From Novosphingobium sp. 18050 (GTDB lineage: Bacteria; Pseudomonadota; Alphaproteobacteria; Sphingomonadales; Sphingomonadaceae): a stretch of 64,000 bases of DNA. The notes under the pieces were generated by a model that saw only the letters and a list, made by a program, of their open reading frames with translations, searched no databases and was not told where the DNA came from. The position numbers and the translations under genes were made by a program. This document shows, piece by piece, positions 27,239 through 35,447 of this stretch (within the stretch, counting starts at the first letter, position 1; every line of letters starts with the position of its first letter). The stretch is taken from positions 1-64,000 of the forward strand of contig NZ_CACSJO010000011.1 in assembly GCF_902706195.1 (NCBI RefSeq), given 5' to 3'.

Positions 27239-28321
27239 TCAGAGCTTTCCGTCGGCCGCCAGCTTCATGTAGCTGTCGTCGAAGCGCAGCGTCACATGCT
27301 GGGCATCGCCAAGCGTCTTGCCGCCCGGAAACGACATGCCCACCGCGTCAGCGGAAGCAGCACCCTTGAACAGGCCCTTGGAGAAGCTGAAATCGCGCAC
27401 GCGCGTCATCGTCGTCACCAGCGCCGGGGCGGAGGTAGCCGCTACCGCAGCCTTGGGGTCGGCATACAGGTAGGTTGTGGTGAGCTGACTGTCGAAAGCC
27501 TCCGGTGTCGCCCCTGCCAGCTTGGCCATTCCCGAGCGCGCGGCCTTGCCCTCGGCATCCTGCCGCTTCATCAGCGCCACGGTGTCGTACCAGATTCCGG
27601 CGAGCGCCTTGCCCAGATTGGGATTGGCCTTGAGCGTGGCGGTATCGACGACCAGCAGGTCGAGAATTTCCCCCGGAATATCGGCCGAACTGAACACTTC
27701 CTTCGCGCCCGGCTGTGCCTTCATCGTGGACAGCTGCGGGTTCCAGGCAACTGCCGCAGTAACATCAGGGCTGGCGAAAGCGCCGACGATGTCGGCATCG
27801 CCGGTGTTCATCGTCTTGACGTCGCTCATCGACAGGCCGACCGAACTCAGGCCGCGCGCAAGGAGATAGTGGGAAACCGAAAGCTCGACGAGGTTGACCT
27901 GCTTGCCCTTGATGGACTTCAGGTCGCCTGAGCCCTTCATCAGGATACCATCGTTACCGTTCGAATAATCGCCGACAATGATGGCGCTGGTATCCTTGCC
28001 GCCGGCTGCGGGGATCGTCAGGGCATCCATATTGGCAACGGTTACGCCGTCCAGCTTGCCAGCGGTGTATTGATTGACCGATTCGACGTAGTCGTTGACC
28101 TGAACGATGTTGATCTTGATGCCGTACTTGTCGGCCCACTTCTTCACGATGCCGGCCTGCTGGGCATAGGGCCAGGGCATCCACCCGGCATAGATCGACC
28201 ATCCGATATTGAATTCGGTGCGCTTTGCCGAAGCATCGCCTGATGTCTGCGAGCAGCCGGCGGTGAGAAGCGCTCCCGCCATCATTGCGACCTTGGCTAT
28301 TCTACGGATCGATACGATCAT
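27239..28321 (-). CDS. ABC transporter substrate-binding lipoprotein (NitT/TauT family)
   Basis: A 360-residue protein starting at the ATG at 28321, preceded by AAAGGGGAC. It has a lipoprotein signal with lipobox LTAGC, then a periplasmic-binding-protein fold of the NMT1/NitT type (NIGWSIYAGWMPWPYAQQAG, GVTVANMDALTIPA). It captures the substrate for the permease/ATPase pair downstream. Operator O2 lies about 60-90 bp upstream. The ligand is unproven; context favours guanidine, urea or a related amidine. Confidence 0.87.
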   Translation of the reverse strand: MIVSIRRIAKVAMMAGALLTAGCSQTSGDASAKRTEFNIGWSIYAGWMPWPYAQQAGIVKKWADKYGIKINIVQVNDYVESVNQYTAGKLDGVTVANMDALTIPAAGGKDTSAIIVGDYSNGNDGILMKGSGDLKSIKGKQVNLVELSVSHYLLARGLSSVGLSMSDVKTMNTGDADIVGAFASPDVTAAVAWNPQLSTMKAQPGAKEVFSSADIPGEILDLLVVDTATLKANPNLGKALAGIWYDTVALMKRQDAEGKAARSGMAKLAGATPEAFDSQLTTTYLYADPKAAVAATSAPALVTTMTRVRDFSFSKGLFKGAASADAVGMSFPGGKTLGDAQHVTLRFDDSYMKLAADGKL

Positions 28322-28381
28322 GACTCGGGTCCCCTTTCGCAATGCAGCATCGCCGCGATTCGAAAGGTTGTCCATCAGAAA

Positions 28382-28409
28382 ATATTACGTCATGTTGATT
28401 CTGTAATAC
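28382..28409. promoter_or_regulatory. Palindromic candidate operator O2
   Basis: TATTAC (28383-28388) and GTAATA (28403-28408), spacer 14 bp, in the 207-bp gap between NikR-like regulator 2 and the substrate-binding protein gene. The sequence and spacing match O1 and O3. It would control the transporter genes. No guanidine-I riboswitch sequence was recognised here. Confidence 0.7.
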
Positions 28410-28528
28410 TGAACAGACGTAGGCGCGGCGCAGAGCCAATGCACATCGACACAAAGCGCGGCGATGATATCCCTGCGGTCGTCACATCGGGAAGAACGGT
28501 TCCGGCTCCGCGAGAAGCCGGCGTTCGA

Positions 28529-29038
28529 TCATGCGGCGATTTCGCTCTTGGGTTGCGGCTTGCGGGGACGCGCGGCATCTTCGTGCTCACGGCCTTCCTG
28601 CTCGTGGAGCGGCGGCAGCAGCGCGGTCGTGGTAACAAGCTGAAGCTGATGCACACCGCGAATGCTGCGCAATGCGTCGCACAGGTCTTTCAACCGGGTT
28701 GCCGGCCCCTGCACCAGTAAAACTTCGAGCGACTGGTCATCCTCGAGAAAGACGTGCTGCGAGGAGATGACTTCTTTCAGATACTCGGCCTGACTCTCGG
28801 CGAGTTGCTGCCGCACCCGGCCCCGGTCTCCCCGGTAGACGAGCGTGATCGTGCCCGCGAGCATCTCTTCGGGACGGGTCTGCGCCTCATGCTCGGCAAG
28901 GGCATGGCGGATCAGCTCGGCGATAAGCTGCGAACGGGAAGGCAGGCCGCGCTCTTCGACCATGACGTCCAACTGGCGAAACAGTTCGGCTGGAAGGCTC
29001 ATGCTGAGCCGGGCAAGACTGCCGGGGTCGGTGCTCAA
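28529..29038 (-). CDS. NikR-like ribbon-helix-helix regulator, paralogue 2
   Basis: A 169-residue protein, about 80 % identical to the regulator at 25083-25559 over the first ~147 residues, with a different, charged tail. It has the same RHH (SRSQLIAELIRHALAEH) and ACT-like domain, and the same loss of NikR ligands (H kept; second His is Phe, Cys is Ser). The start appears to be TTG with GAGGGAAG upstream. The pair looks like a recent duplication flanking the transporter genes. It probably binds the TATTAC-N14-GTAATA palindromes alone or as mixed oligomers. Confidence 0.83.
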   Translation of the reverse strand: MSTDPGSLARLSMSLPAELFRQLDVMVEERGLPSRSQLIAELIRHALAEHEAQTRPEEMLAGTITLVYRGDRGRVRQQLAESQAEYLKEVISSQHVFLEDDQSLEVLLVQGPATRLKDLCDALRSIRGVHQLQLVTTTALLPPLHEQEGREHEDAARPRKPQPKSEIAA

Positions 29039-29249
29039 GCTGCTTCCCTCTCAACCATCATCACTATTCCTCAAGTGCAAAAACGTTAGTCCAGCCCGGC
29101 GAACCGGTTGGACGGGGACAGATCGCTGCGATGCTGCGCCAGTTCCGTGCACGGGTATTACGGCATCCCCTATATCATGTCCGAAGATTATGACAGCCGC
29201 CATGGGATGAGCGGAACGCGCCTGTCCACAATGCCACGCCCCACCAGCA

Positions 29250-29277
29250 ATATTACCATTGCACAAAAATGTAATAT
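29250..29277. promoter_or_regulatory. Palindromic candidate operator O3
   Basis: TATTAC (29251-29256) and GTAATA (29271-29276), spacer 14 bp; with flanking bases the arms are ATATTAC and GTAATAT, giving a perfect 7-bp inverted repeat. It lies in the divergent region between NikR-like regulator 2 and the MBL gene, 62 bp before the latter's GTG. A lone half-site TATTAC is at 29156. Confidence 0.72.
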
Positions 29278-29338
29278 CGATATCTTTTTGGTGGTTCGGA
29301 CGGAATTCTGCCGCTCGAAGTCGATTTTGGGGAATTCT

Positions 29339-30427
29339 GTGGCGCAGGGTTCGGTCTACAATCCAGCATTATCCGGTAATTCGCAGTCCGCCACCGGACG
29401 GGCATATCCGAACGGCAATCCCGAACTGGGCTACAATCCGCCGGGCGTGCGCAACACCGACAGCGCCGTACCCCTGCACCGCAGCAAGCCAGTGGTTCAC
29501 GATTACGCCTGTGACGGCCCCGCCCCCGGAGCCTTGGGCTTCCGCTGGACTTACGGGTCCAACGTTGCCGCAAGGAACCGCGATCCGCGCGTTCAGGTCG
29601 TACAGTACAACGAGGACACCTTCGTGCTGCGCCAGAATGTCTGCGTACATTGGGAGGCGCCCTTCACTTACCTGCTGTTCGGCAACAACGGCGCCTTGCT
29701 GATCGACACCGGGGCCACCGCCACGCCTGCCCATTACCCGTTGCGAGAGACCGTCGACGCCATCATTACGCGTTGGGGACAGGCGCGGGGCCGTAGCAAG
29801 GTTCCCCTGACCGTCGCCTTGACCTCGGGCGAAGACATCGCGCAAAATCAGGGGCTGGCCCAGTTCGCCGGGCGGGCAGACACCACCATCGTTCCAAAGC
29901 CATTGCCCGTAATGCAGCGTTTTTATGGCCTCCAAAGCAGTTGGCCCTCAGGCACCGGCCGGATCGATCTCGGCGACCGGGTGATAGAGGTGATCCCGAC
30001 ACCGGGCACGCACAAGGACGGCGTGACTTTCTACGATCCCTATTGCCAGTTTCTCTTCACCGGCGACCTGCTGTTTCCCGGCAAGATCAATATCGGCAAC
30101 GATAGCGATTTCATTGCATCGCTTGAGCGCTTGAAGGCATTCGCAGGCAAGCAAGGGATAAAATGGCTCCTTGGCGGCCACGTCGAAATGATGTTCGTGC
30201 CCGGAAAATACTATCCGCGCTTTGCGACCTACAAACCCTATGAGCGCGTGCTGGAAATGGTGCCGGCACTGATCGACGAGGCGCTCCAGTATGCCCGCGA
30301 GGTGCAGGGCAAGGACATGATGCTCATCCGCCCCGATTTCGCGTTTTTCAACGGCGTCAGTCCCGACCAGCGAACACAGGTCTGGCCCGAGGGCGTACCG
30401 AATATCAATCCCCCTCGTCCATTCTGA
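29339..30427 (+). CDS. Degenerate metallo-beta-lactamase-fold protein
   Basis: A 362-residue protein from GTG at 29339. This start is chosen because GGGG lies six bases upstream and earlier codons would place operator O3 inside the gene. It is homologous to the next gene (shared RVQVVQYN/PVQVHWYN and LRQN-EAPF segments). The MBL HxHxDH motif is replaced by TSGEDIA. Later ligand segments remain (TPGTHKDGV, FTGDLL, GGHVEM). Zinc site 1 should therefore be lost or altered, suggesting a regulatory or structural partner or a changed chemistry. No signal peptide is visible. The first 32 residues share a position-exact motif with the hydroxylase at 31751. Confidence 0.75.
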   Translation: MAQGSVYNPALSGNSQSATGRAYPNGNPELGYNPPGVRNTDSAVPLHRSKPVVHDYACDGPAPGALGFRWTYGSNVAARNRDPRVQVVQYNEDTFVLRQNVCVHWEAPFTYLLFGNNGALLIDTGATATPAHYPLRETVDAIITRWGQARGRSKVPLTVALTSGEDIAQNQGLAQFAGRADTTIVPKPLPVMQRFYGLQSSWPSGTGRIDLGDRVIEVIPTPGTHKDGVTFYDPYCQFLFTGDLLFPGKINIGNDSDFIASLERLKAFAGKQGIKWLLGGHVEMMFVPGKYYPRFATYKPYERVLEMVPALIDEALQYAREVQGKDMMLIRPDFAFFNGVSPDQRTQVWPEGVPNINPPRPF

Positions 30428-30444
30428 CGACAAGGAGAGCAGTC

Positions 30445-31458
30445 GTGGATCGCCGTGCCTTCCTGAGCTACAACGCGGCGGTCGCCGCAATTCCGCTGAC
30501 CGGGGTGGCGCTTGCCAGCCTTACCGAAGCAGCATCCGCTGCGGTCCGCCCGGCCCCTGTCGATTTCACAAGCAACCTCCCCGCGCCCGGCAGCTTTCCC
30601 AAGCGGTGGATCTGCGGTTCCTCGTCGTGCATGGACAACACCGATCCGCCGGTACAGGTCCATTGGTACAACCCGCATACGGCGATCCTGCGCCAGAACA
30701 AGGCGTACAGCTATGAGGCGCCCTTCGCGCCGCTCTATTTCGGCAATGACCGCGTACTGTTGCTCGACGAAGGCTTCGTGCAACTGCGCAACGACTGGGA
30801 CTTACGCGGCACGGTGGACCAGTGCATCGCCGAATGGTGCGCCCGCAACGGCCGCGATCCCGCCAGCCTGGAACTGCTGGTCGCGTTCAGCCATCTCCAT
30901 GCCGACCATTACGCAGCGACCAACCAGTTCGCGGATCGCCCGAACACCCGCTACATGGGACTTACGCACGAAGAGATGGTCGGCTTCTGGGGCATGACCA
31001 ATTTTCCGGAAGAGCGGGTAAGGCTGGATCTGGGCGGGCGCGAAATCCTGATCTGGGGATCGCCCGGCCATGTCGTTTCGGAATTCGCCTACTACGATAG
31101 CTACACTCAGATCCTCTACACCGGCGACATGTTCTATCGCGGGCGCTGCTACATCAGTTTCTGGCAACCCTGGTTCGACAGCATGAAACGGCTTATCGCG
31201 TTCTGCGACACGCATCCGGTAAGCCATGTGATGGGCTGCCATGTAGAGATCAGCAAGGATGGTCAGGACTATGCCTATGGCATGACCTATCAGCCTGACG
31301 AGGCCCCGGTGGAAATGACGGTGCAGCAACTTCGCGACGCGTTTGCCATGGCCCAGACGATCACCGAGCCCGGCATCTATTTCACCGGCACGGTTTTCCT
31401 GTGCAACCAGACGCGCGGGACCACGACGATCGACAAGAACCCCTATCGCTACACCTGA
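30445..31458 (+). CDS. Tat-exported metallo-beta-lactamase-fold hydrolase
   Basis: A 337-residue protein with GTG start and AGGAG eight bases upstream. The N-terminus MDRRAFLSYNAAVAAIPLTG is a twin-arginine signal. The MBL ligands are complete: HLHADH near residue 150, SPGH, YTGD and MGCH. It is therefore likely an active zinc hydrolase folded before export to the periplasm. It lies 17 bp after its degenerate paralogue and is almost certainly co-transcribed. The substrate is unknown; class B3 beta-lactamase, lactonase or other ester/amide hydrolase activities all fit the fold. Confidence 0.82.
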   Translation: MDRRAFLSYNAAVAAIPLTGVALASLTEAASAAVRPAPVDFTSNLPAPGSFPKRWICGSSSCMDNTDPPVQVHWYNPHTAILRQNKAYSYEAPFAPLYFGNDRVLLLDEGFVQLRNDWDLRGTVDQCIAEWCARNGRDPASLELLVAFSHLHADHYAATNQFADRPNTRYMGLTHEEMVGFWGMTNFPEERVRLDLGGREILIWGSPGHVVSEFAYYDSYTQILYTGDMFYRGRCYISFWQPWFDSMKRLIAFCDTHPVSHVMGCHVEISKDGQDYAYGMTYQPDEAPVEMTVQQLRDAFAMAQTITEPGIYFTGTVFLCNQTRGTTTIDKNPYRYT

Positions 31459-31625
31459 CGCGGCGACGAGTCGGCGGCGATGAGGCCGCCGAATTTATTA
31501 CCAAGCCCGCGATCTCGATCGCCGCAGTGAAAAATTGCGCGCCGCAAAACGCCTTTGCGGAAACGAATAGATGGCAGTTTTCCCACACCTTCAGCGCTTG
31601 ATGGCCAAAAGGCATTCTCGTGACA

Positions 31626-31653
31626 ATAATACTCTTGACGAGAAAGGTAATAT
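31626..31653. promoter_or_regulatory. Palindromic candidate operator O4
   Basis: TAATAC (31627-31632) and GTAATA (31647-31652), spacer 14 bp; one mismatch to the other three sites. It lies about 100 bp before the membrane hydroxylase ATG, in the 292-bp gap after the MBL pair. A lone TATTAC half-site is at 31496. Nothing else was recognised in the gap. Confidence 0.6.
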
Positions 31654-31750
31654 CCATACCGTATGCCATGTCGCCGGTCAGAGCGATGACAACAGGGAAA
31701 GGGAATCTGTAGCGACAAACCGCTTCGCCGGTTTGGATGAGGGATTTTCG

Positions 31751-32767
31751 ATGGAACAACTGACGGTCGACAAGGCGGTTCTTTCGAGTGACGAGCAATC
31801 GGTCACTGGCGCTGCTCATCCTAACTCAAATCCCTCTTCTTCTTACAGTTTCTCACGCCTGCCCATGGCGGACGGCAAGAGTGACGCCTCCCTGAAGGAC
31901 CGTCTGTTCAACCTGGCGCCGCCTGCATTTGTCGCGGCAGTCGTCCTGTTCTGGGCCTATGCCCCGAAGTCCTGGGTCGACAGTGGCTGGTCCATCATCC
32001 TGGCCTCCTCGCTTACCACCCTGATCGTCCTCGGCCTTGAACTGGTCCATGAAAGGCATTCGGGCTGGCGCATGAACAAGCGCGAATTCGCGACGGACCT
32101 GTTCTACGTGGTTTTGAGTTCTACCGTGATTTCCTGGGTTACGACCACGCTTGCGGAAGATCCCCTTCTTGCATTCAAGACGTCGCTCGGCATCACCACG
32201 CAATGGGCGATGCAGCTGCCTTTTCTCGTGCAGGTCGCTCTCGTCATCTTCGTGATAGAGTTTGGCCAGTACTGGATGCACCGGCTGATGCATAACTCGA
32301 CCCCGTTCTGGCTGACCCATGCCCCGCATCATCACATCACGCAGCTCAATGCCGCGAAGGGCGCTGTGGGCAACCCGATCGAACTGTTCCTCATCAGCCT
32401 CAGCGTAGTGGCGCTGTTCGATCTTCCGCTTTCGGCCAAGTTCTGCGCATTCAACGTCCTGGGCGTGGTCTCCACTTTCGCCCACGCCAATGTTCGCGCC
32501 GATCCGCCCAAATTCTATTCGTTCTTCTTCACGACGATCAGGCACCATAGCCTGCATCATTCGACGGATTACGAAAGCACCCGCTGCAACTACGCCAATT
32601 CGCTGATCGTCATCGACCGCGTTCTCGGCACCTACCGCGAAGGCGAAGCAGCCATCGTCGGGCAGGACGAGTGCAGGAGGCTTTCAATCCTGGAACAGTT
32701 CATGTTCCCGTTCCAACCCCTGATCTCAAGGATCAGGCAAATGCGTAGCGCGTCCGCCATCCACTGA
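31751..32767 (+). CDS. Membrane fatty-acid hydroxylase/sterol desaturase-family protein
   Basis: A 338-residue protein from the ATG at 31751 (GAGGGA six bases upstream). An upstream in-frame ATG at 31571 is rejected because the gene would contain operator O4. About four hydrophobic segments follow a polar N-terminus. The histidine clusters HRLMH, HAPHHH and HHSLHH are the metal-binding boxes of this superfamily, whose members oxidise lipids or sterols at the membrane with a dinuclear metal centre. Residues 1-32 match the N-terminus of the degenerate MBL protein at 14 positions. The lipid substrate is unknown. Confidence 0.83.
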   Translation: MEQLTVDKAVLSSDEQSVTGAAHPNSNPSSSYSFSRLPMADGKSDASLKDRLFNLAPPAFVAAVVLFWAYAPKSWVDSGWSIILASSLTTLIVLGLELVHERHSGWRMNKREFATDLFYVVLSSTVISWVTTTLAEDPLLAFKTSLGITTQWAMQLPFLVQVALVIFVIEFGQYWMHRLMHNSTPFWLTHAPHHHITQLNAAKGAVGNPIELFLISLSVVALFDLPLSAKFCAFNVLGVVSTFAHANVRADPPKFYSFFFTTIRHHSLHHSTDYESTRCNYANSLIVIDRVLGTYREGEAAIVGQDECRRLSILEQFMFPFQPLISRIRQMRSASAIH

Positions 32768-32968
32768 TCCGCAGCGGACAATCGAAATCAACAACGGAGC
32801 AACCACCTCGACGAGTTCCCGAGAACGTCGAGAGCAAGAAGTGCGTCTGCAAGACATCCGTCAAGCGATGGCCGGCGCATCGATAAAAGCCAAAAAAACG
32901 CCCCTCGGCTTCTGGCAGGAGCAAGTCCAAGGCGCGGCAAAAAACCTTAACCATGAACGGGGAAGCAT

Positions 32969-35374
32969 ATGTCATATCGCGCAAAACTGAGAGCGGGGCT
33001 ATTATCGGCAACCGTGTTTACGGGCACCGCATTCGTGACGCCGGCAATGGCGCAGGACGCCGCAGTCTCGGATGACGGCAATGCCATCGTCGTGACCGGC
33101 ACCCGCCGCACGACAACGATCATGGATGCGCCGATCAACATCCAGGCGATCGGCTCCGAGGAACTGGCTCGCCAGCGGATCGACGACGTGCGCGATCTCG
33201 CCGACTTCACTCCCGGCATGACGATCTCCGACACGGGTCCCGGCTCGACCGGATCGATCGTGCTGCGCGGCCTCAACGCTTCCGACGTGGGCTCCAACGG
33301 CGCCAGCTACGACGACTCGCTTGGCGTTTATCTGGGCGAAGTTCCGCTCTACTACGACTTCAAGCTGCTCGACATCGCACGCGTGGAAACGTTGCTCGGT
33401 CCGCAAGGTACGCTCTACGGCCTCGGCACGCTGGCGGGCGCGATCCGTTACATCCCGAACCGCCCGAACCTGGATGAATACGAAGGCGAAATGCATGGCC
33501 GCTTCTACAGCAAGGACCACGGCAGCAAGCCCGGCTATCAGGTCGACGGGATGATCAACATTCCGATCGTGAAGGATCACATCGCCTTCCGTTCGGCCAC
33601 CGGTTATTACTACGACCCTGGTTTCATCGACTATCCGCTGCTCATCAACGAGCCCGGCGTTTCCCTGCCCCAGCCTACCGGCACCGATCGTCCGACCGGC
33701 GCGGACTACACCAACAACCTGCACAAGCGCGAGGATCTCAACTTCGAGAAGACCTTCACCACGCGTAACCAGTTGCTGGTCCAGACCACCGAAGACCTCA
33801 AGGTGATCTTCACCTACGCCTTCCAGCGGACCAAGACCGACGGCGCCCAGTCCAACAGCGCCGGCGTGCTGGGCACGGGCAAGTACGAGAATGCCAGCCG
33901 CTATGCCGAGCCGGTCAACCGCCGCGCTCACCTTGCCAGCATGGAAATCAACGCGAACATCGCGGACATCGCCGACTTAGTCTCGACAAGCGCCTACACC
34001 AACGTTCGGGGGCGTTCGCAGTCGGACAATACCGACCTGCTGCTCGATCTCGACTACGACTACGAACTGTTCCCGGCATTCTCGAGCTGGAACGAAAGCG
34101 ACAACCGCCGCAAACAGTTCAACCAGGAAGTTCGCCTGGTTTCACGTCACGGCGGCCCGTTCAGCTGGGTTCTCGGCGGCTTCTACAACGAGCAGAAGTA
34201 TCACAACGACTATGCCGAGCACGTCCCGGGCCTTTCGGATTATTACGGGGTTCCGAATAATCCCGAGGATCTCGAATACGTCAGTTACACCAAGTCCAAG
34301 GTGACGGAGAAGGCCATCTTCGGCGAAGGCACCTTCCGGGTCACGCCGCAGTGGCAGGTCACCGGCGGCGCGCGGTATTTCAAGTATACCTCTACCGTTC
34401 AGGGCGCTCTTGTTCTCCCTCTGCTGGGCGATCCGCTCAGCCCATACGACCTCAGCTCGTCGGGCGGCAAGGCGAAGCAGGACGGCTGGGTTTGGAAGTT
34501 CAACACTTCCTATAACTTTACGCCTGACCTGATGTTCTACGCCACTTACAGCAAAGGCTATCGCATCGGCGGCCCGAACCGCGTCGCGCCCTGCCCCGAC
34601 CCCGTGCCGGCCAACCAGCAGAACGCCTGCGCGTTGCCGAACGAAATCCAATATGGCCCGGACAAGACCAAGAATGCCGAAATCGGCATGCGTATGCAGC
34701 TCTTCGATCGCAAGCTGACCTTCAACTTCGATGTCTTCCATATCAAATGGGAAGGCATTCAGGTCGATTCCGCGACGTTCTACGGCGTGACCGGGATCAC
34801 CGTGAACGGCGGCGCAGCCAAGTCGCAGGGCTTCGAAACCTCGTTCCAGTTCAAGCCCATCCCCCAGCTGTCAATCCAAGGGACATATTCCTATACCGAT
34901 GCCAAGCTGACCGAGGACGTGCCCGGCATCATCACCGTCCGCACCACCCCGAACAACTACGACGGGCGGCCGAAGTTCACCCAACTCGACGCGCTGGACG
35001 GCGATCGCCTCCCCGGCTCGGCGAAGAACTCCGGCAGCCTTGGCGCCACCTACACCATGCCGATGATGGAAGGGAGCCTAATCGCCAACTGGACCACAAC
35101 CTACCGCGGCAACGTCGTGTCACGGCTTGGCTGGGACCGGGGGTATGGCGACAAGATCCCAAGCTATGTGCTGCATCGCGCTACGCTGGCCTATGAAACC
35201 GACCAGTACAGCGTCAGCCTGTTCGCGAACAATATCTTCGACAAGTACGCGGTGGCCTCGGTTGGCCAGGACCGTTCGCGCATCGGCGTGAACGACGGTG
35301 TCGCCGTGCGTTACTACCGCCAGACGGTGGTGAATCCGCGTACTTTCGGCATCGAAGCCCGCTTCAAGTACTGA
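32969..35374 (+). CDS. TonB-dependent outer-membrane receptor
   Basis: An 801-residue TBDR. It has signal peptide (AGLLSATVFTGTAFVTPAMA), a TonB-box region NAIVVTGTRR, plug domain (DFTPGMTISDTG, then GPQGTLYGLGTLAGAIRYIP) and a 22-strand-type barrel ending in the aromatic residue of RFKY. It resembles the sphingomonad receptors for organic compounds rather than classic siderophore receptors, but the ligand cannot be read from sequence. It lies 201 bp after the hydroxylase gene and could share its transcript. The 201-bp gap shows only a small CTCGACG/CGTCGAG inverted repeat. Confidence 0.9.
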   Translation: MSYRAKLRAGLLSATVFTGTAFVTPAMAQDAAVSDDGNAIVVTGTRRTTTIMDAPINIQAIGSEELARQRIDDVRDLADFTPGMTISDTGPGSTGSIVLRGLNASDVGSNGASYDDSLGVYLGEVPLYYDFKLLDIARVETLLGPQGTLYGLGTLAGAIRYIPNRPNLDEYEGEMHGRFYSKDHGSKPGYQVDGMINIPIVKDHIAFRSATGYYYDPGFIDYPLLINEPGVSLPQPTGTDRPTGADYTNNLHKREDLNFEKTFTTRNQLLVQTTEDLKVIFTYAFQRTKTDGAQSNSAGVLGTGKYENASRYAEPVNRRAHLASMEINANIADIADLVSTSAYTNVRGRSQSDNTDLLLDLDYDYELFPAFSSWNESDNRRKQFNQEVRLVSRHGGPFSWVLGGFYNEQKYHNDYAEHVPGLSDYYGVPNNPEDLEYVSYTKSKVTEKAIFGEGTFRVTPQWQVTGGARYFKYTSTVQGALVLPLLGDPLSPYDLSSSGGKAKQDGWVWKFNTSYNFTPDLMFYATYSKGYRIGGPNRVAPCPDPVPANQQNACALPNEIQYGPDKTKNAEIGMRMQLFDRKLTFNFDVFHIKWEGIQVDSATFYGVTGITVNGGAAKSQGFETSFQFKPIPQLSIQGTYSYTDAKLTEDVPGIITVRTTPNNYDGRPKFTQLDALDGDRLPGSAKNSGSLGATYTMPMMEGSLIANWTTTYRGNVVSRLGWDRGYGDKIPSYVLHRATLAYETDQYSVSLFANNIFDKYAVASVGQDRSRIGVNDGVAVRYYRQTVVNPRTFGIEARFKY

Positions 35375-35393
35375 CACTCGCCATCAAAGAACC

Positions 35394-35431
35394 GAGGCGC
35401 TTTCCCAAGAAGGGAGAGCGCCTCGCTTTTT
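35394..35431 (+). terminator. Rho-independent terminator
   Basis: GAGGCGCT (35394-35401) pairs perfectly with AGCGCCTC (35417-35424), followed by GC and TTTTT (35427-35431). It sits 20 bases after the TBDR stop and before the convergent sulfotransferase gene, so it ends the plus-strand transcript. Confidence 0.88.
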
Positions 35432-35447
35432 GTCTTGAACGACGCCG

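Noticed and set aside
28322..28528. Possible guanidine-I riboswitch before the transporter genes
   Set aside because: No ACGR-rich conserved core was recognised; the region instead holds palindrome O2. A covariance search would settle it.
29156..29161. Single TATTAC half-sites at 29156 and 31496
   Set aside because: No GTAATA partner at the 14-bp spacing; they may be chance or weak auxiliary sites.
29108..29338. Longer N-terminus for the degenerate MBL gene
   Set aside because: It would put operator O3 within the gene and has no ribosome-binding site; the shared motif with the hydroxylase fixes the start at 29339.
34237..34263. Perfect palindrome GGATTATT-N11-AATAATCC
   Set aside because: It lies inside the TBDR coding sequence and its arms and spacing differ from the operators; probably chance from codon choice.
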